Shown: positions 34,751 through 44,617 of the stretch, in pieces
Numbering within the stretch: position 1 is the stretch's first letter
How the letters are laid out: each line of letters opens with the position of its first letter
Assembly (NCBI GenBank): GCA_963801035.1
Contig: CAWDDF010000003.1
Span: forward strand, 744,001 to 808,000
Length of the DNA: 64,000 bases
Reading direction: 5' to 3'
Origin: JACCZX01 sp963801035
GTDB taxonomy: Bacteria > Pseudomonadota > Gammaproteobacteria > Burkholderiales > Burkholderiaceae_F
The notes under the pieces: model-generated
The model's database searches: none
What the model saw: only the letters and a program-made list of their open reading frames with translations
What the model was told of the DNA's origin: nothing
Program-made: the position numbers and the translations under genes

Positions 34751-37511
34751 TTAACTCTTCTCGCGCTTGACCGCGCGTTCGAGACTCTGCTTCGCTTTCA
34801 GTGCATCGCGCCAGCGATCGCCCTTTGCCAGGCGCTCGCCGACGTTGGTGATTCTGAAGTCTAGTGGATGCGCGCCGGCGAGTTCGTCCCATGTGAGCGG
34901 CATCGATATCGGTGCCCCGCTGGCGCCGCGTGGCGAATAGGCGACATTCAGCGTCTTGCCGCGCACGTTCATGTTGTAGTCCATGAAGATCTTGCCGGTG
35001 CGCTTCGGCACGCTCCATTCCATCGTGATGTCCTTGGGATGTTGGCGCATTAGGTGGCGCCCGACAAGCTCCGAAATCTCGCGAGCCGCGTCGAAATCGA
35101 TAGTGCGCTTGATCGGAACGAACACATGCAGGCCCGTCTTGCCCGACGTTTTAACGATCGGCTCGAGCGACATGCTGTGAAGCAGCTCACGCAGCCAGAA
35201 CGCCACTTCCTTGCCCTTCTCAAAGGCAATCGTGTTCAGCTCGGGCTCATCGCCGGCTTTTTCCTTGCCCGAGTAGATGTACGGATCGATGTCAAATACG
35301 ACGTAGTCTGGATAGTTGAGCACCGAGCCTTCGAGCGACTCGAGCGAGCTTGCGTAGTCGGTGCTCTTGATCGATGTATCGGACCCGAGCTTCGCGCGCG
35401 AATGCCAGACATGGAACTCGAGCGTGCCCGATTGCGCAAGCCAAAGCAGCGTCGGCAGGTTGTTGCATAGCAGGTAGTCGTGGCTCTCGTCCTTGTGGCC
35501 GGAAAACACAGTAATCGTTTCGGCGAATGCGGGCCGCTCCTGCTCCCAGTGCTTCTGAAAAAATCGCTGGCCGTGGATACCGTCGGGCATGCGGATCATC
35601 GTCAGCGGCCTGTCCGCCAAGATGGGGCAGGATTAACGGAGATACTTGCGCGAAGTAGCGCAGCAGGTCGCGCTTCGTCACAGCCGCTTGGGAGAGCGCC
35701 TGATCGGCCGGCCAATAGACGCGGTCGAGGTGCGTCAGCTTCAGCGTGTGAGTGCCAACGGCAACCGTCAATGTGGTCTTGTCGTTGTCGAGCTGACGCA
35801 GGACATCGTCGATTTCACTGTTCGTGCTCTTCTTCGCACTCGGAGTGTCGCGCCCAGTCGCACCGAGCGAAATCGAACTTACCTTCGGCCGCCCGCGCGA
35901 CGCGCTTGCCAAGGCGGGCACCGCCGTCGATTTCGTTGCAACCTCTCGCCGCACTGTCTTCGGATCGATGTCGTCGCGCAGCCGCAAAAACACCGGCGCC
36001 CGCAAACGCCCATCTTCGGTCCAGTCCTGAAACTTCACTTCAGCGACGAGTTCGGGCGCTACCCAGGTCGCCGGTGCGTTCAGTTCCGGTTTGGTCGAGA
36101 ACGGATTGGTTTTTCTATGCAGCGGTTCGAGGTGCTTCCGCATCTCTGACAGTGAGTTGTCGTTAAAGCCGGAGCCGACATGCGATGCAAACACGAGCTT
36201 GCCGCCGTCCCAATAGCCGACCAGTAATGCGCCTAGCGGCGAGCGCGCACCTTTGCCCTGCGTGTAACCGCCAATGACAAAGTCGGCACTGGTGATCGAT
36301 TTCACCTTCACCCAGGAGGCCGAGCGCTTGCCGGGTTCATAGCGGCTGTTCTTGCGTTTGCCAACCACCCCTTCGAAGCCGCTTGCGGCCGCGGCTGCCT
36401 GCAAAGCGACGCCGTCATCGACGGAGTGCACCAATTGCACGAGCGGTGACGGCAGCAAGCATTGCGCGAGGTAGCGGCGCCGATCGGTGTACGGTGCCTG
36501 GCGCAAGTTGACGCCGGCAAAGTGCAGCAGGTCAAAGCAGTACAGCACCGCGCGCTCTGTTTTCGCACTGCGGTTTTGCATCGCGTTGAATGACGGCTGG
36601 CCTTCGGCATCGAACGCGACGATTTCTGCATCGAGGAGCATCGTCTGTACGGCTTGCTTGCGAAGCTCGGCGCATACCTTCGGAAAGTCGGCAGCAAGAT
36701 CGAGGCCGCGCCGCGTACGCAGCCTGACGCTCATTTGTTCGCCGGTGCCGTCGACAAAAGCCAGCACACGATAGCCGTCGAGCTTCGGCTCCCACATCCA
36801 GTCGGCGTGGTTGAACGCTTTGTCGCCCAGTTCGGCCTGCATCGGTGCGAGTGTCGCGGGTAATTTCTCTGAAGGCCCGGCAACCACCAGGCGCTCGGCC
36901 GCAGTCCGGTGCGCCGGCACACTCTTCATCTCCTCAACCGACGCGTTCGAAAGCACCGAGCGGTCCTGCGCGGTCAGATCAGTCTTGGCGGCGAACCGAT
37001 CCTTGTGCTTGATCAGCAGCCAGTTCTTGCGATCCGCCATTCGCACCAATGCAAACGACCCTTTGACCTTTTCGCCGCGCAGCAGAAAGCTCAATTTGCC
37101 GTTTTCGAGCTCAGAACGAACCCGCTCTTCGGCTTCTGCACGATCATGGAACGAATACTGCTGACCTTCATCGGGCGAGTAGACGCCACAGTCCCACACG
37201 ATCATTTCACCCGCACCGTACTGTCCAGGCGGAATGACGCCCTCGAACGACGCATAGTCAAACGGATGATCTTCTGTCTGCGCCGCCAGGCGCTTTTCGC
37301 TAGGATCGAGCGACAGCCCTTTGGGAATAGCCCATGATTTCAGCACGCCATCGCATTCCAATCGCAGGTCGTAATGCATGTGCCGCGCCGCATGTTGTTG
37401 AATCACGAACAACAATGGCCCGTAGTGCGCATCGCGTAACGCGGCGCCGGGCTCGGGTGTCGCCGAAAAACTGCGCTTGGCGGAATATTCGGTGAGCTCG
37501 CTTTTCTTCAT
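34751..37511 (-). CDS. ligD: ATP-dependent DNA ligase D (PE-LIG-POL), one frameshift
   Basis: Repaired length is 919 residues. Order: 3'-phosphoesterase domain (residues 10-180; HYDLRLECDGVLKSWAIPKG, GEMIVWDCGVY), then ATP-dependent ligase (residues 215-520; active-site Lys in EPKLDGYRVLAF, EGVVGKRKNSRYEPGK), then a polymerase/primase domain (LTHLDRVYWP to YVVFDIDPYIYSG with the DxD metal pair). The order matches Pseudomonas LigD. The frame changes at 35617-35618 (CC on + strand): removing one base links SPLILPHL to ADRPLTMIRMPDGIHG. The protein trims, fills and seals double-strand breaks with Ku. The gene is divergent from a DUF72 gene, 23 bases away. Confidence 0.93.
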
Positions 37512-37534
37512 TCGCGAATTTTAGGATCGAGACA

Positions 37535-38242
37535 ATGACTCAGAGAATCGTCGCGGGAGCGAGCGGCTATTCCTTTAAAGAGTGGAAGGGCACGTTCTAT
37601 CCGGAAAAGATGAAGCCTGAAGAAATGCTCGCCTGGTACAGCGCACGCCTGCCGACGGTCGAGATCAACAACACCTTCTATCAGATGCCCAAGGCGGCTG
37701 TGCTCGAAAACTGGACCAAGACAACGCCTGAGAATTTCAAGTTTGCAATCAAAGCTCCGCGCCGCATTACACACATGTCGCGGCTCAAAGCCGACACTTC
37801 TGCCGACTCGGTGAATTTTCTGTACACGACGCTCGCCGCACTCGAAGCGAAACGTGGCCCGGTGCTCTTTCAGCTACCGCCGTTCCTGAAAAGAGATCTG
37901 CCGCGCCTCATCGAATTCCTTGCACTGCTGCCCGACGGCCACGGGGCCGCATTCGAATTTCGCAACGACAGCTGGTTCGACGACGATGTTTACGATGCGC
38001 TAAGAGCAGCCGGCGCTTCACTGTGCCTTTCGGAGCGCGAGGACAATGCTCCGCCACCGCTTGTGGAAACAGCGTCGTGGGGATATGTCCGCCTTCGTCT
38101 CGAGACGTATTCGGACGCCGACCTTCGACAGTGGGCAGCACGGTTGGCAGCGACGGCTTGGCGTGAGGTGTACGTGTATTTCATGCACGAGCCCACTGCA
38201 CCGGCGTACGCACAGACGTTGATGCGTTTTGCGTCTTCATGA
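37535..38242 (+). CDS. DUF72 family protein (YecE-like)
   Basis: A 235-residue protein with the DUF72 TIM-barrel landmarks: GASGYSFKEWKGTFYPEKM at the start, TVEINNTFYQMP, FAIKAPRRITHM, PVLFQLPPFLK, AFEFRNDSWF and YVYFMHEPTAPAYAQTL near the end. Biochemical function is not established. It is divergent from ligD with only 23 bases between starts, so their promoters must overlap or lie within coding sequence. DUF72 genes are often near DNA repair genes, but that is association only. Confidence 0.92.
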   Translation: MTQRIVAGASGYSFKEWKGTFYPEKMKPEEMLAWYSARLPTVEINNTFYQMPKAAVLENWTKTTPENFKFAIKAPRRITHMSRLKADTSADSVNFLYTTLAALEAKRGPVLFQLPPFLKRDLPRLIEFLALLPDGHGAAFEFRNDSWFDDDVYDALRAAGASLCLSEREDNAPPPLVETASWGYVRLRLETYSDADLRQWAARLAATAWREVYVYFMHEPTAPAYAQTLMRFASS

Positions 38243-38265
38243 CAATCGATTTATTTGGAGAACGT

Positions 38266-39248
38266 ATGCGCGTTTCATTTTTCGCCGCGATTGTTCGCTT
38301 GATATCTGCCGGCGTTCTTCTCGCCGTGCTGAACGGTGCAGCGTTCGGCGCAACCGAGCAAGACGATTCGCCTGCTGGTGGGATTTCCGCCCGGTGGCGG
38401 AACGGACGCTATTGCACGCACGCTGGCCGAGAAACTGAAAGACGAGCTGGGTACACCGGTCATTGTTGAGAACCGCCCGGGGGCCGGCGGCCAGATTGCC
38501 GCGCAAGCGCTCAAGAGCGCAGCTCCAGATGGGACGACGTTCTTCATCTCACACGATCACACGATTTCGATCCTGCCGCTGGTCATGAAGAACCCCGGCT
38601 TCGATCCCGCCAAGGACTTCGTTCCGGTCGCGGGCTTCGCCACCTTCGTCAATGCGCTCGCGGTGTCTGCGGGCACACCAGCGAAAAATTTCAACGACTA
38701 TGTTGCGTGGGTCAAAATTCAGGGCGGCAAGAGCGCGATCGGTATTCCTGCACCTGCTTCGGTTCCGGAATTTCTCGTCAAGGTGATCGGCGATAAGTAC
38801 GGCCTCGACCTCGTCTCGGCCCCGTACCGCGGCAGTGCGCCGATGATGGCCGACATGCTCAGCAACCAGATTCCCGCAGGCGTGGGCTCGGTACCCGATT
38901 TCATCGAAAATCATGCAGGCCGGCAAGATCCGCGTGGTTGCCGTACTCGGCGGTACGCGACAAGCAGCGTTGCCCAATGTGCCGACCTTTGCGGAGCTCG
39001 GACTCGCAGGATTCGAAGATGTGCCGTACTACGCCTTCTTTGCGCCGGCAGGCACGCCGCAATCGGCAATCGACCAGTTCTCTGCGGCTTTATCGAAGGT
39101 GATTGCGCAGCCCGACGTGCGGGACCGACTTACTCGCTGGGGACTCACGGTGCAGTTCCTGCCTCAGTCGCAGCTGGCTACGCGCGAGCGCGCGTACTCG
39201 CAGACGTGGGCTCAGATAATCAAGAAGAGCGGCTTTCAACCGCAATGA
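38266..39248 (+). CDS. Bug/TctC family receptor, two frameshifts
   Basis: ATG 38266 follows TTTGGAGA. The leader VRLISAGVLLAVLNGAA breaks at GG 38347-38348. One G fewer gives AAFAQPSKTIRLLVGFPPGG, a typical cleavage site and mature start. Bug landmarks follow: PVIVENRPGAGGQIAAQ, DGTTFFISHDHT and SAPYRGSAPMMADML. A second break near the A4 run 38907-38910 separates DFIE from MQAGKIRVVAVLGG. With both repaired the precursor has 326 residues, the normal size. It is a periplasmic carboxylate receptor without a permease gene nearby. Confidence 0.86.
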
Positions 39249-39264
39249 GCAATGACGCGAGGCT

Positions 39265-39660
39265 TTACTCAGCGCGCTTCACACTGATTGACCATTGATC
39301 GGAAAATCCGCCCGACGTTGGCCTCGTGTCGACCATTTTTCCGTCATCGCACGGATATTGCGAATAAGTCACGGCGCCGTTCGAGTCTTCGCACTTGAAA
39401 ACGCCAGGACCCAACGCGCGCAAGGCGGCGGACTTCGGTGGTACGACAGCGGCCGGCGCCTTGGGCATCGGCGACGGCCCATATGAAAGCTCGCTCTTTG
39501 TGTGACGCTGCGCCGTGTCGGGCGGTGCGACGGCTACCGGCACCGGAATGCTCGGCCGGTCGAGCACCACATAGACACTTGCTGCCAGCAGCACCGGCGC
39601 AATGGCGGCTGCTGCAAGTGACCACTTACCCGATCGCAGCGGCCGGTAATGAGAATTCAT
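39265..39660 (-). CDS. Membrane-anchored DUF4124-like protein
   Basis: A 131-residue protein with an N-terminal membrane segment (WSLAAAAIAPVLLAASVYVVL). A Pro/Ala-rich spacer leads to a C-terminal FKCEDSNGAVTYSQYPCDD block that resembles the DUF4124 pattern (Cys, aromatic, SQ.PC). DUF4124 proteins are periplasmic and uncharacterised. The gene overlaps nothing and converges on the Bug gene with 16 bases between. The start codon sits 5 bases from a nine-pair inverted repeat. Confidence 0.72.
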   Translation of the reverse strand: MNSHYRPLRSGKWSLAAAAIAPVLLAASVYVVLDRPSIPVPVAVAPPDTAQRHTKSELSYGPSPMPKAPAAVVPPKSAALRALGPGVFKCEDSNGAVTYSQYPCDDGKMVDTRPTSGGFSDQWSISVKRAE

Positions 39661-39664
39661 AAGG

Positions 39665-39706
39665 AGTCCACGCAGAAGCGAGTATCGAAAATCTACCGCG
39701 TGGACT
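39665..39706. promoter_or_regulatory. Inverted repeat at the start of the DUF4124-like gene
   Basis: Nine-base arms, AGTCCACGC at 39665-39673 and its exact complement at 39698-39706, are separated by 24 bases. On the minus strand this covers the leader and ribosome site. It could be an operator or a 5' leader stem; no protein is identified. The rest of the 220-base gap to the next gene shows nothing further. Confidence 0.35.
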
Positions 39707-39880
39707 GGCCTTCAATCAGAGGAAATAGCTGCTGAAATTGATGGAGAAAACTAGGTCGTTTTTGCCCTCTATGAAGTGATGCAGTAAGGCCCTTTAATAA
39801 AATCGTCAGTGCTTGCGTGGATCGTCGCCGGATTCACGTAACTGTTGGTACAACCTCGTTCGGTGTTGCCGTGAGCGTCG

Positions 39881-40282
39881 CTACCCCGTGCACGCAAGGG
39901 ACGGCGCATCTCCGCTGTCGAGCCACGCAATGGCCGACGCCTCCGACACAAAGACATCTGCAACCAAGCGCCGGTTCACAGCGACCGTCATTCCGAACTT
40001 TTGCGGATCGAGCATCTCCGGTCGAATGACTATGGACAGGCGAACGGCACCGTCTGCGGTGCGCGCCCACTTCTCTACCAGAAAGTATCGCTCGGTAAGG
40101 CTGGGCGATGGAAAGCCAGTGAGCTGAACACCGTTCACCATCAGCCTTGTCATGCCTAACGTGCGGACGTGCGCGATCGCTCCATCGACCAGGTTTACCG
40201 CTTCAGCTAGCGTTACACGGCCGACCGGCCGAAAGAATGCACGACCGGCTTCGACCTTAAAGTAATCTGCAGATGGCTCCAT
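39881..40282 (-). CDS. Hypothetical protein, STAS-like
   Basis: A 133-residue soluble protein. The opening KVEAGRAFFRPVGRVTLAEAVNLVDGAIAH and alternating strands and helices resemble a STAS/SpoIIAA-like single domain, but I see no phosphorylatable Ser in the canonical place. Candidates for function are therefore weak. It is divergent from the amidohydrolase gene with 78 bases between. Codon use is like its neighbours. Confidence 0.6.
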   Translation of the reverse strand: MEPSADYFKVEAGRAFFRPVGRVTLAEAVNLVDGAIAHVRTLGMTRLMVNGVQLTGFPSPSLTERYFLVEKWARTADGAVRLSIVIRPEMLDPQKFGMTVAVNRRLVADVFVSEASAIAWLDSGDAPSLACTG

Positions 40283-40360
40283 GCATTTCCGCCAATGTTC
40301 TCACTCATAGAATACGCGGCCGACCTCTTCGGCCGTCACGATGACCACTAAAATGGGCTC

Positions 40361-41599
40361 GTGCCGCGCATTAATCCAGATCGTCTCCTTTCCGATTTGC
40401 ACACGTTACGTGCGATCGGCGCGCACGGCCGCGGCGTCGTTCGACCAGCGTTCAGCGCTGCCGACATGGAAGCGCGCCGGTGGCTGCAACACAGATACGA
40501 AGAAGCCAGCCTTGATGCAACGATGGATGGCGTAGGCAATGTTTTGGGCCGTTCACGGAAGTCGGGCAAGGCGCTGCTGATCGGCTCGCATTCCGACACG
40601 CAACCCACCGGGGGTTGGCTCGATGGTGCACTGGGGGTCATCTACGCGCTCGAAGTGGTACGAGCACTCGCCGCCGACCGCACGACCCGGGCGCTACCGG
40701 TGGATGCGGTGTCGTTTCAGGATGAAGAGGCGCGCTTCGTCGGATGTCTTGGCAGCCGCTCGCTGATTGGCGGACTGACAGCGGAAATGGAGCAGCACGC
40801 GGAAGACAGTCATGGCGTCACGTTGGTGAATGCTCTACGCGACGCGGGCTTGGCGAATGTCCAACGGACACGACTCGCGCGCGATCGTTACGCCGGCTTC
40901 ATCGAGGCGCACATCGAACAGGGTCCGCATCTGGAAGATGCCGGCCTTTGCATCGGTGTGGTAACAGGCATCGTTGGCCTCCGCAGCATTCGCTTCATCT
41001 TTCGTGGCCAGCAGAATCATGCAGGCACAACAATGATGGCGCGCCGGCGCGACGCGAGTACCGCGCTCTACGAGCTCGCACACAGTATCAACATCGAATT
41101 TCCGAAAGCCGCCGCCGAGCGTACTGTGTGGACGATGGGCCGCATACGCGTTGAGCCGAACGCGACTTCCATTGTCCCGGGCTACGCCGAACTCGACCTG
41201 CAGTTCAGGGATCAATCGGAGGAGCCTCTCGATGCCTTCGAAGCTATCGTCGAGCGTCTTGTATCGGAGGTGAACGCTCGCGGCGGCGTCACGATCGAAG
41301 CTCTGCCAAGCCGCGCGCCAATTGCACCGACGCGCATGGACGCCGCCCTGCAATCGCACATCGAAAGTGCGGCTGAGCGCATCGCACCGGGTAAATGGCA
41401 GCGCATGCCAAGCGGCGCGTTCCATGATGCCGGCATCGTGTCCGCTTTGATCCCGTCAGCGATGCTGTTCATCCCATCGCTCGGTGGAATCAGCCACGAC
41501 TTCGCGGAGGACAGCCGCGAAGAAGATATCGTCCTCGGTTGTCAGGTGCTGGCTGACGCAGCGGCGTCGATTCTCCTGACTGCAAATGCTCGGCACTAG
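40361..41599 (+). CDS. Zn-dependent hydrolase, N-carbamoyl-amino-acid / allantoate amidohydrolase family
   Basis: GTG 40361; 412 residues of the M20 family, HyuC/AllC branch. Metal ligands are visible in LIGSHSDTQPTGGWLDGALGV (His and Asp, near residue 80), FQDEEARF (Glu pair, near 127) and EAHIEQGPHLEDAG (His, near 193). The dimerisation lid carries QNHAGTTMMARRRDA. Family enzymes hydrolyse N-carbamoyl amino acids, allantoate or ureidoglycine. No allantoin or hydantoin genes are close, so the substrate is open. It converges on the second hydroxy-acid oxidase gene. Confidence 0.88.
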   Translation: MPRINPDRLLSDLHTLRAIGAHGRGVVRPAFSAADMEARRWLQHRYEEASLDATMDGVGNVLGRSRKSGKALLIGSHSDTQPTGGWLDGALGVIYALEVVRALAADRTTRALPVDAVSFQDEEARFVGCLGSRSLIGGLTAEMEQHAEDSHGVTLVNALRDAGLANVQRTRLARDRYAGFIEAHIEQGPHLEDAGLCIGVVTGIVGLRSIRFIFRGQQNHAGTTMMARRRDASTALYELAHSINIEFPKAAAERTVWTMGRIRVEPNATSIVPGYAELDLQFRDQSEEPLDAFEAIVERLVSEVNARGGVTIEALPSRAPIAPTRMDAALQSHIESAAERIAPGKWQRMPSGAFHDAGIVSALIPSAMLFIPSLGGISHDFAEDSREEDIVLGCQVLADAAASILLTANARH

Positions 41600-41637
41600 C
41601 CGCTGCTGCCATTAGAGCAGGCTCCTGTGGCGAAGGT

Positions 41638-42783
41638 CTACCTGAACCGAAGCTGATTGCGCGACAGCTCGCTGATCGACCTGCATCCCATTAATTTCAT
41701 CCCGCGTTCGATCTCAGTGCGCATCAGGCCGAGCGCACGCTCGACACCCGCTCTGCCTGCAGCAGCCAGAGGAAAAAGATAGAACCGCCCCAGGCCCACG
41801 GCCTTCGCACCGAGCGCAAGCGCCTTCAGCACGTGTGTGCCGCGCTGGACGCCTCCGTCCATCATCACGTCGAGTCGATCGCCGACGGCATCGACGACTT
41901 CAGCCAGCTGATCGAACGGTGCGCGCGAGCCGTCGAGTTGTCGGCCGCCATGATTCGACAGCACGATGCCGGTGCACCCGATGTCGGCCGCGCGCTTCGC
42001 GTCTTCGACTGACATCACGCCTTTCAGACAGAACTGTCCGTCCCACATGCGCACCATTTCGGCGACGTCGCCCCATGTCATCGAAGGGTCGAGCATTTCA
42101 GTGAAGTAGCGGCCGATCGACATCGCGCCGCCGCTCATGTCGACATGCTGATCCAGCTGCGGCAGTTTGAATTTTTCATGCGTGAGGTAGTTCAAGCCCC
42201 ACGCCGGCTTGATGGCGAACTGCATCATGCCGCCGAGCGTCAGCTTGAACGGAATCGAGAACCCCGTGCGCAGATCGCGCTCGCGGTTTCCGCCGGTGAT
42301 GCTGTCCACTGTCAGCATCATCACTTCGACACCGGCATCCTTCGCACGCTGAAGCATCGCTCGATTCAGACCCCGGTCCTTGTGGAAGTAGAACTGATAT
42401 ACCTGCGGGGTCGGATACTTCTCGCGCAGCTCTTCGAGGCTGACCGTGCCGAGCGAGGAAACACCGAACAGCGTGCCGTACTTAGATGCAACATCGGCGA
42501 CCGCCCGCTCGCCTTCATGGTTGAACAGACGCTGCAGCGCGGTCGGCGAGCAGTAGAACGGCACCGCGAGCTTCTGGCCCATCACGGTCACCGACAAATC
42601 AATTGCTTCGACACCGCGCAGTACGTTGGGGACAAGGTCGCACTCTTCAAAGCTCGCGGTATTTCGTCGATACGTCACTTCATCGTCTGCCGCTCCATCA
42701 ATGTAGTTGAAGATCGGAGCAGGCAGACGCCGCATGGCGAGTCTGCGAAAGTCATGGAAGCTATGGCACTGGGCAAGGCTCAT
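41638..42783 (-). CDS. FMN-dependent alpha-hydroxy-acid oxidising protein
   Basis: An intact 381-residue member of the L-lactate dehydrogenase/glycolate oxidase family. Landmarks are FNYIDGAADDEVTYRRN, PFYCSPTALQRL, QFYFHKDRGL, MLTVDSITGGNRERDLR, SNHGGRQLDGSRAP with catalytic His and Arg, VMMDGGVQRGTHVLKALALGA and the FMN-phosphate segment GLGRFY. It is clearly diverged from the oxidase at 17.9 kb, so the two are paralogues with probably different acids. It stands alone between convergent and same-strand neighbours. Confidence 0.9.
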   Translation of the reverse strand: MSLAQCHSFHDFRRLAMRRLPAPIFNYIDGAADDEVTYRRNTASFEECDLVPNVLRGVEAIDLSVTVMGQKLAVPFYCSPTALQRLFNHEGERAVADVASKYGTLFGVSSLGTVSLEELREKYPTPQVYQFYFHKDRGLNRAMLQRAKDAGVEVMMLTVDSITGGNRERDLRTGFSIPFKLTLGGMMQFAIKPAWGLNYLTHEKFKLPQLDQHVDMSGGAMSIGRYFTEMLDPSMTWGDVAEMVRMWDGQFCLKGVMSVEDAKRAADIGCTGIVLSNHGGRQLDGSRAPFDQLAEVVDAVGDRLDVMMDGGVQRGTHVLKALALGAKAVGLGRFYLFPLAAAGRAGVERALGLMRTEIERGMKLMGCRSISELSRNQLRFR

Positions 42784-42904
42784 GTCGCTTGCGTCGATCG
42801 GGTGGCCTCAAAGAAGCCAAAAGTAGCGCAAACGCCATGCAGGCGAGCTAGTTACCACCAAAGCAGCGGCTAGCGGCAAGCTTTAAGCTGAACTCCGTCG
42901 CACG

Positions 42905-44282
42905 TTACCCACCGTCAGCCTTCGCGCGCGCAACGACAGCTTCGCCAACATTTCGCCCGATCTCCCAGCCCGACGTGAGGTCGCTGCGAAAGTGGATGCC
43001 TGCCCACAGGCGAGATTCGCCGAACTCCTGCACCCAACCGTCATAGCGCTCGCGCTCTCGCGGAAACAGATAAGTCAGCACCACAGTCGGCGCTTTTACC
43101 AGCGTGGCCGCGTTCGACGGATAAGTTGGAAACGGCGGCGTTGGAATCACCGTCGTCAGCGCCGCGTCGAACTGATTCGGACGTGCGGTCCAGTAGTGAA
43201 ACTTCGCGTCCTGCGAAGCAATCCAGCCCTCGTATTGCGCGACGTGCACCAGCGCGTATGCGCGAGCGGCACGTGGCGCACTGACGTTACCGTCCTCGGC
43301 CAGCCGGCGCCCGACTTCTTCGCTCAAGCGAAACGTCACGCCGGGCTGTCCCTGTTGCCCGAACTGCCAGTAGCTGACCTTGCTGTTCGTAAATGGCGTG
43401 CGCTTGAAGTTCTTGACTTCGGCAAGCTCGGCCGCCCGCTCGGGCGAATCGTGTGCCGGTGGGGGTCCGGGTCGAAACTGGCTCGGCGACTTCAACACGA
43501 AGAGCGGCCACGTCACTTCGTTAACTCCGACCGGATTCGTTCCTTTCCACAAACCCGCGCCGGCAGGCACGGTGCCGGCCCATTTGGCATCACTGACCTT
43601 CATGCGCTCGATGACACGCGCGGCGACCGCGCGTCCGAGTTCCAGGCCTGCCTTTGTATCGCTTGGAAACGCAGCACCCGCCATCACACGCGAGCGCGCG
43701 GCTTCCTCGGCTGCCGCGTTCACACGCTGCGCTTCCTTCGGATAGATATGCGCGATCACCGCGGCAGCAGCGCCCGCGGCTACTGAGTGCTCGCACGGAT
43801 ACGAGGGCGTGCCGGGTGTGATGACCGCAGCTGCCAGTTGCCCGTCCATTTCACTGGGTCGCCGACGGTTGTACGCGTACTTGCGTGTCCCACGCCGCGA
43901 TCATCGCGTCGTGAATTGCAACATTCATCATCGCAAACGTCCGCATCGCGGCGCCGCCTGGAATCGGATTGGCGGCCGAGATGTCGATCAACATATCGTT
44001 CCAGCGGTAAGACGGCGACCAGAAGTCCCAGTACCGAATCCGCTCCTGCATCTTCGCGTCGCGTTGTGAAGCGAAACTTCGTAGCTGTTGCAGCTCGGCA
44101 GCAGTTGCGGCGGCGTCTGGCGGAGGCGGCAGCCGTAGCTCCTGACCGGACGCAAGCACCCAGGTGCGCCATTGCCCAGCATTTCGGTCAGTTGAGGCAG
44201 ACGTCGCTTGCTGCGGACTGTTGGTGGCGCAAGCCGTCAAAAGCGCAACGACTAATGAAGCGACAAAAGCTTTTAGGTGCAT
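42905..44282 (-). CDS. PAP2/vanadium-haloperoxidase-like lipoprotein with internal duplication, one frameshift
   Basis: ATG 44282 starts a lipoprotein signal (FVASLVVALLTAC). A break near 43866-43880 separates DTQVR from YNRRRPSEMDGQL; one base fewer gives 458 residues. Two halves align: FAMMNVAIHDAMIAAWD with YALVHVAQYEGWIASQD, TPSYPCEHSVAAG with FPTYPSNAATLVK, and SRVMAGAAFPSD with SRLWAGIHFRSD. The family site is K-x6-RP, PSGH, SR-x5-H-x3-D. Half one lacks the Lys and the last His but keeps a His after YPCE. Half two keeps the Lys and the last His but has PSNA. It is an envelope acid phosphatase or haloperoxidase relative; activity uncertain. Confidence 0.8.
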
Positions 44283-44617
44283 GAGATCTCCAGCAAAGAC
44301 GAGACAAATAGGACGTGAGATTGGGCCTCCAAATTGTGCGCTTACTACTCGCCCTGTGCCACTGAAATTCACATGATCATCAACAAACTCGACCGAAAAG
44401 CAATTTCCATCGCGGGCAGCGTCTACACCTCGCAATTGTTGACACGTTTCAGTGCGCCGCGGCTGTCGCACAGCAGTTGCGTCCGCACGTTGAGGTTCGC
44501 GGTTGCTCGTGTCCTGCAAGACGACCGTGTCACGCCGACCCATGCGATGAGCCGGTGCCGAAGTCAGGAGCAGAATTGCAATCTTTCTCCTCACAGCCAT
44601 CCAACCGATCTCACCTT
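44283..44617. other. Intergenic region, 335 bases
   Basis: This gap separates the divergent PAP2-like and aldehyde dehydrogenase genes and must hold promoters for both. A TTGACA occurs at 44438-44443 but no matching -10 follows. Both strands have open frames through it that lack ribosome sites and conserved sequence. I see no RNA gene or clear hairpin. Confidence 0.5.

Noticed and set aside
34751..37511. Programmed frameshifting in ligD and other split genes
   Set aside because: The break points share no slippery heptamer or downstream stem that I can see, and they occur in unrelated genes; sequence error explains them better.
44438..44443. A TTGACA box as a promoter -35 element
   Set aside because: No -10-like hexamer lies 16-18 bases downstream.
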